From Ostrinia nubilalis (taxonomy: Eukaryota; Arthropoda; Insecta; Lepidoptera; Crambidae), in contig NC_087099.1 in NCBI RefSeq assembly GCF_963855985.1, positions 12,802,001-12,866,000 on the forward strand: a DNA stretch of 64,000 nucleotides. Direction: 5' to 3'. Positions 59,805-64,000 of this stretch are shown in pieces; within the stretch, counting starts at the first letter, position 1, and every line of letters starts with the position of its first letter. Below the pieces are notes generated by a model. That model saw only the letters and a list, made by a program, of their open reading frames with translations, did no database searches and was not told the origin of the DNA. A program made the translations under genes and the position numbers.

Positions 59805-60030
59805 GCGACCCTAACTCGTCTGGCAAGTGGGGAAATGTTGCCTTGCTGCCCCATCGGCCGTCAGTTCTGCGTACTATGTGCCCTGCCCATTGCCACTTTA
59901 GCTTGCAAATTCTCCATTTGCTTCTGGTCAATGAGAAAGGGTCGTGCTCCCGCTTCTCTTTGTCCTAGCCCTTTCCCATTATTTGGAACCGGCTCTTCTC
60001 GTTTTACGGCACTAGTTCCCGCTGTGGAGA
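59805..60030 (-). mobile_element. LINE coding-region fragment
   Basis: ttgccttgctgccccatcgg ... ctatgtgccctgcccattgc is the reverse complement of the region coding W-x-x-G-H-x-A-R upstream of the RTE-like tail. It begins only a few bases after the E45 stop, so that exon's 3' UTR includes it. A second repeat piece (gggtcgtgctcccgcttctc) follows. Confidence 0.6.
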
Positions 60031-60699
60031 CTTAAACAAATGACCTGTTGATGATACAAGCAAATTATGATCCTTTCCTGAACACTATAATCCGGGCCTT
60101 TTCAAGGCAAGAGTGAACTTACAGGGCAGATATGTACCAACTACCATCATAGACAGCATCTCACTTAACACCAGGTGCGATTGCGGTGAAATACCTGCCT
60201 TGGAATGCATAAAAAAAGCGACTTCGTCCAACGTTAATGGAGGATCAAGTGGTATCTTAAGAGATTTGTATTTTTAAATCTACAATTTTACGCTGTGAGT
60301 TTTCGGACACTGGTTGTCAAAAATGCAGAAATTCTGACTAAAATTTCGGTGGTAAAATTCCGTCGCAATTTGAAGTGTTTTAGGTTGTAAGTTTTGTTTG
60401 GATAACTGTAGTTTAGTGAAACACAGTGGATGTATTGAGGGTAACTGTTAACCCTTAGCTCATCTCAAACGAAGTTAGTAATAACGCATGATTGTAGTAC
60501 GATGTACCTAGGTACATAATACGAGTAGGCAAACGGTTATAACAATTCTATTAGCTTAGTTTTAAATACACATTGGAATGTGTCATTGTTCTATAAACAA
60601 AATAAATATTTTTCCTAAATAATATCAAATCTTTTATTTCTCAGATCTCTTCTGATATATTAATTTTGAACTCTGTAATAATCTGGTTAAAACTTTTAG

Positions 60700-60890
60700 A
60701 TCCAATTTTCACGAGGTCCAGATTTGGAAGACCGGTGATAATCTTAGGGAGATACCGGTACAACCAGCGCAGTTGCACTAAAGGTGTGAAGGCGCAGTGG
60801 CTATGTACCCATTGGAGCTCGGGCTGCCGCGCTTCCATCAATACCATATGCGACGAAATTGTCAAGACCACCAACTCTCACACTCACTGA
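60700..60890 (+). CDS. mod(mdg4): FLYWCH zinc-finger terminal exon E46
   Basis: The acceptor aaaacttttag ends at 60699. It has 62 residues: PIFTRSRFGRPVIILGRYRY, KGVKAQWLC, x6, CRASINTICDEIVKT, HTH, TGA. It is one half of a 656-bp tandem duplication with E47. The first 37 residues of the two appear identical. Confidence 0.92.
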
Positions 60891-61355
60891 ATGAAGTTAG
60901 AAAGAAAATATCCTTAATGAACTTAACCTTCACTGGTTGAGTTTTTGGCGGTTAAGCTGTAGATACTGGCTACACAGGTTCAAACGGTAGTAACGAGAGG
61001 TGGGAATAGTCCTGTTTCCAAAGAAAAGTGAATGTTGCAAAATAAAAAACTGACTAACATTTCGGTGGTAGGAACTCGTCGATAATTGAAGTACTTTAGA
61101 TTGTAAGTTTTGTTTGGTAGTTTAATGGAACATAGTGGATTTATTGACGAACCAAAGTCAGGGGAACTATTAACCCTTAGCTAGCGTCATAAGAACTTAG
61201 TAAGACATGTATGGACGTGCAATTTGTGATATAATTTGTTTTCTATTGCTATTACCAAAATAAATATTTCTCCTAAATAATATCAAACCTTTTATTTCTC
61301 AGATCTCATCTGATATTAATTTTGAACTCTGTAATAATATGGTTAAAACTTTTAG

Positions 61356-61546
61356 ATCCAATTTTCACGAGGTCCAGGTTTGGAAGACCGGTGATAATCT
61401 TAGGGAGATACCGGTACAACCAGCGTAGTTGCACTAAAGGTGTGAAGGCGCAGTGGCTTTGCAACCGTTGGAGTAGAGGCTGCCGCGCCTCCGTATATAC
61501 TATTAGTGATAAAATTGTTAAGAGCACCAACTTGCATAATCACTGA
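61356..61546 (+). CDS. mod(mdg4): FLYWCH zinc-finger terminal exon E47
   Basis: The acceptor aaaacttttag ends at 61355. It has 62 residues. It matches E46 through K-A-Q-W-L-C, then differs at many positions in the Cys-Cys loop and tail: C-N-R-W-S-R-G-C, A-S-V-Y-T-I-S-D-K, S-T-N-L-HNH. AATAAA occurs near 61674. Confidence 0.92.
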
Positions 61547-61809
61547 ATGAAGTTAAAGAGGTTATTTCCCCTTGAAAGAAGTTAGGAAGGTTTGAGTATG
61601 ACGCAGTATACTAAATGAAGAGTCTGTTTAAAAAGTTGTTGTATGGAAAAGTGCACATTTTGCGAAGTGCAAATTAAATAAATAAAAATAATAAAATTAA
61701 ATATAATTTATATTTAGCATATTACGACGGTACAGAGTGAATTTCTTTTATAGAGGCAATAAATTATGTCGCTTTTGATGAAGTGGATCAGATTTTTTTT
61801 TATAAATTA

Positions 61810-63735
61810 GACAGGCAGGGCCGGATTAACCATCTCGGGGCCCCTAGGCACAGCTCGTTTCGGGCCCCCGCGTCGTCGTTCGTCGATCGTCGTTTGTCGC
61901 GGAGGAAATGCTTTGCGCACCGTCACCACCTCATCACTGCCGTAGGATAGGGTGGAGTGTGGGACTCCCGGTGCCCTAAAAAGGGCGCTGCTCCGTCCTG
62001 AAAAGGATGGGGTATACCCACCCACTAAAACCTCCGCGGCGTTCCGCCATCGTTCCGCCATCGCCCAAGTGGGGGTGTCGCGAGTATCCGGCCGTACCCT
62101 TAGACTTCCATGACACCACCGGCGACAGCTCGCCTACACGGCGGACCCTACACGCCCCCATTGTGGGGGTCCGACGGGAATGGCCCGAAACGCCAAGCCG
62201 TTCCCATCAGACGGAGGTGACAAGGGTGCCCCCGCACCTCAGCCTACAACAGCCTTCTCCACCACCTTCTCCGCCTGCGGAGCGATGAGGCGAGAGGATC
62301 GTTCTCCCGCTCGCGCTCCACGGCCTCCTTCTGAAGAATGACCTCTTCGCAAAAGGAGGCGACCGCCTTCCAGCATCCTTCACTTCCCAGCATGGCGTTG
62401 ACCAGGCTCGGAAGCGAAGGATCCCGGCCCACGACCGCAGTGAGGACACGGCGCTGCTGCTCCCAGCCTGTGCAGACCGCGAGGGTGTGCTGCACCGTGT
62501 CATTCGCCGCGCCGCATTTGTGGCACAGCGGGAGATTCCTCTCACCCGATTCTATGCAGGTACGAACCGAAGCAGCCATGCCTGGTCAGGACCTGCGCCA
62601 GACGGAATGTGAGGAACCCGTGCGGTCGTTCCAACCATTGGTCCAGAACAGGACCAATGGCGTCCAGAGTGCGGCGGCCAAACTGCGAGCGAGTCATGTA
62701 TTCCTTCCAGCGGTCGATTATGATCTCGCGCTCTTCCTGCCTGACGGCGCCGCGCCGCTCCGGGGCCGGGCGCTTTCCACGCGCCTTCTGGTCTGCCATC
62801 CAGTGATAGATGACAGACAAGACCCCAGCTTCTAGCTCCCAAGGAGGATTACCAGCGAGGACGTACGCCGCAGCGTGCCCTACCGTGCGGTAGGTCCTTG
62901 CGACCCTCTGCGCTATGGCCCACTGGGGTCTGCGCAGAAGGGCAGCATTCTCCCTCTTGTTGAGTGCGTCCGCCCAGATTGGGGCGCCATACAGCGCCAT
63001 GCTCCTCAGAACGCCGGCATAAAGTCGACGACACCTCGTTCGAGGAGCCAACTCAGTGCGCCGGCTGCCTTAAGGAGGCATAGCGCTAGCCCGTTGAAGT
63101 GCGGGCTCCACAATGTGGGCGTCGGGATGGACCCGCTGGCGAGGCCCCGGAAAGAAGAGAGCCTCAGTCTTCTCCAGCGCGACTTTCAGGCCGAGGCGTC
63201 GTATTCTGCGAGCGATTAATGTGCCGCCCGCCGACGCCAGCCATGCCGCGGCCCCAAATGTCTTCCCCGGGCAGTGACCAGAGTGTTATCCGCATAGCAT
63301 ATGACACTCATGCCCGCGAGAGGGACGCCCCGGAGGAGCCAGTTAAAGCACAAAAAGAATGGACCGAGCACCGAACCGAATGAGGGATGGTATTGAAAGC
63401 GTTGGCTATATCGAATGATACAGCCAACACACCCTCACCCCTCTCCCTAGCCTCCGCAGTGAGGCTTTTTAGCCTCTGAACGGCGTCAACCGTCGTGTAA
63501 ACCAAAGCAGCAATGCCAACGTTACGAAAATGAATTAGGTTCCACAATATCGAAATAAATGACGATTGAATGTGTAAACCAAAATAAGGCGAAATCTTGA
63601 GGTGGTTTGAGTTTTGTTGCATAAAAATAATGTTTAACATTATTTTTTTTTTCATTTTTTTATCGGGAGTTCTGGGCCCCTGGTCATAATGGGCCCCTAG
63701 GCACTGGCCTAAAGTGCCTTATGGATAATACGGCA
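61810..63735 (-). mobile_element. Degenerate R1-like LINE nested in another repeat
   Basis: The outer repeat is marked by ggccggattaaccatctcgg at the left and gggcccctaggcactggcct at the right. Inside, on the - strand, are reverse-transcriptase-like pieces in broken frames: FDIANAFNTIPH near 63400, a Y-A-D-N-T-L-V near 63290 where Y-A-D-D is expected, S-M-A-L-Y-G-A-P-I-W-A-D near 63000, and a C-terminal C-x2-C-x-H-x-C-like site (LCHKCGAANDTVQHTLAVC) near 62500. It is 5' truncated and cannot be active. Confidence 0.75.
62244..63051 (-). pseudogene. C-terminal part of R1-like reverse transcriptase, broken
   Basis: Two overlapping frames carry it. The upstream 169 codons (62542-63051) hold A-L-Y-G-A-P-I-W, R-T-Y-R-T-V-G-H-A-A-A and Q-V-L-T-R-H-G-C-F-G, and the downstream 111 codons (62244-62579) hold the CHKC ... 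H-T-L-A-V-C zinc site. A frameshift near 62560 separates them. Frames on the + strand across 62007-62835 are shadows of this GC-rich tract. Confidence 0.7.
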
Positions 63736-63935
63736 CTGTAGACAGGGATATAAAATATAGATACCGCAAATGTTAAATGATCATTTTATAGTTTAAAATT
63801 AATGTTGTTGTGATAAAGTGTTTGCTTTAGAAATTGTACAAATAAAAAAGTTTTGTACAAAATATCGGAGTTTCCTTATCATAATCATTATTTAAATTAA
63901 TGAGCTAACAGCTAATAAAAGTTTCCACTCCACAG

Positions 63936-64000
63936 TTCACGTTACTACATCCCGTACTGGCAAACCGGTGATCCAGATGGGGCAGCACCGGTATTACCAG
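63936..64000 (+). CDS. mod(mdg4): FLYWCH terminal exon E48, cut by the window end
   Basis: The acceptor ttccactccacag ends at 63935. Two bases complete the split codon, then H-V-T-T-S-R-T-G-K-P-V-I-Q-M-G-Q-H-R-Y-Y-Q follows to the end of the window. The array therefore continues to the right. Confidence 0.85.

Noticed and set aside
906..61530. Many 60-100 codon frames on the - strand directly opposite the FLYWCH exons.
   Set aside because: They occur because GC-richer exons lack stops on the complement. They lack family resemblance and acceptors, while the + strand frames carry conserved zinc ligands.
62007..63219. Long + strand frames (93-165 codons) in the GC-rich right end.
   Set aside because: They run opposite the R1-like LINE reverse-transcriptase remnant and show no family of their own.

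Overview
The window looks like nuclear DNA of a moth or butterfly. It is AT-rich and intron-like, dense in small non-autonomous elements, and carries tRNA-derived SINE copies, an RTE-like LINE 3' tail and an R1-like LINE remnant of the kinds common in Lepidoptera. The species assignment is inference.

The main content is a single-strand array of alternative 3'-terminal exons. I count 48 open FLYWCH zinc-finger exons on the + strand (47 complete, one cut by the window end), from 944 to past 64000. Each has a splice acceptor, two bases completing a split codon, about 60 to 74 codons of FLYWCH domain in most cases, and a stop at or soon after a terminal H-x-H. None has a visible donor site, and several are followed closely by AATAAA. 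By my count every complete exon has a length of 3n+2 from acceptor to stop, so all could follow one shared upstream donor. This is the architecture known for the variable 3' region of mod(mdg4), a BTB-domain chromatin and insulator gene. The common BTB exons are not in the window, so the gene name is inferred. Unlike Drosophila mod(mdg4), where some variable exons lie on the opposite strand and are joined by trans-splicing, I found no FLYWCH exon on the - strand here.

Layout: exons E1-E5 (944-5180); an apparently complete Ty3/gypsy-type LTR retrotransposon in antisense (5243-12265) with seemingly identical LTRs and a 4-bp target duplication; E6-E15 (12615-21765); a decay zone with a non-FLYWCH open exon (22048-22391), several broken FLYWCH relics and LINE tails (22598-26510); E16-E18 plus a transposon-split sister (27132-30042); a closely related family with two duplicated relics (31279-36441); E26-E35 (36778-45375); E36 (47215); an open exon with a piggyBac-type Cys-rich zinc ribbon in the array's splice phase (48343-48698); a satellite-like tract (49085-50720); E37-E47 (51038-61546); a degenerate R1-like LINE (61800-63735); and the start of E48.

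Family structure suggests tandem birth and death: neighbours are the most similar, whole exon-plus-intron units are duplicated, and broken exons are scattered among intact ones. If the locus is mod(mdg4), each exon would give one isoform with the same BTB N-terminus and a different C-terminal zinc finger. Two non-FLYWCH candidates keep the same splice phase and may extend the repertoire with transposon-derived domains; this is the most notable possibility in the window.
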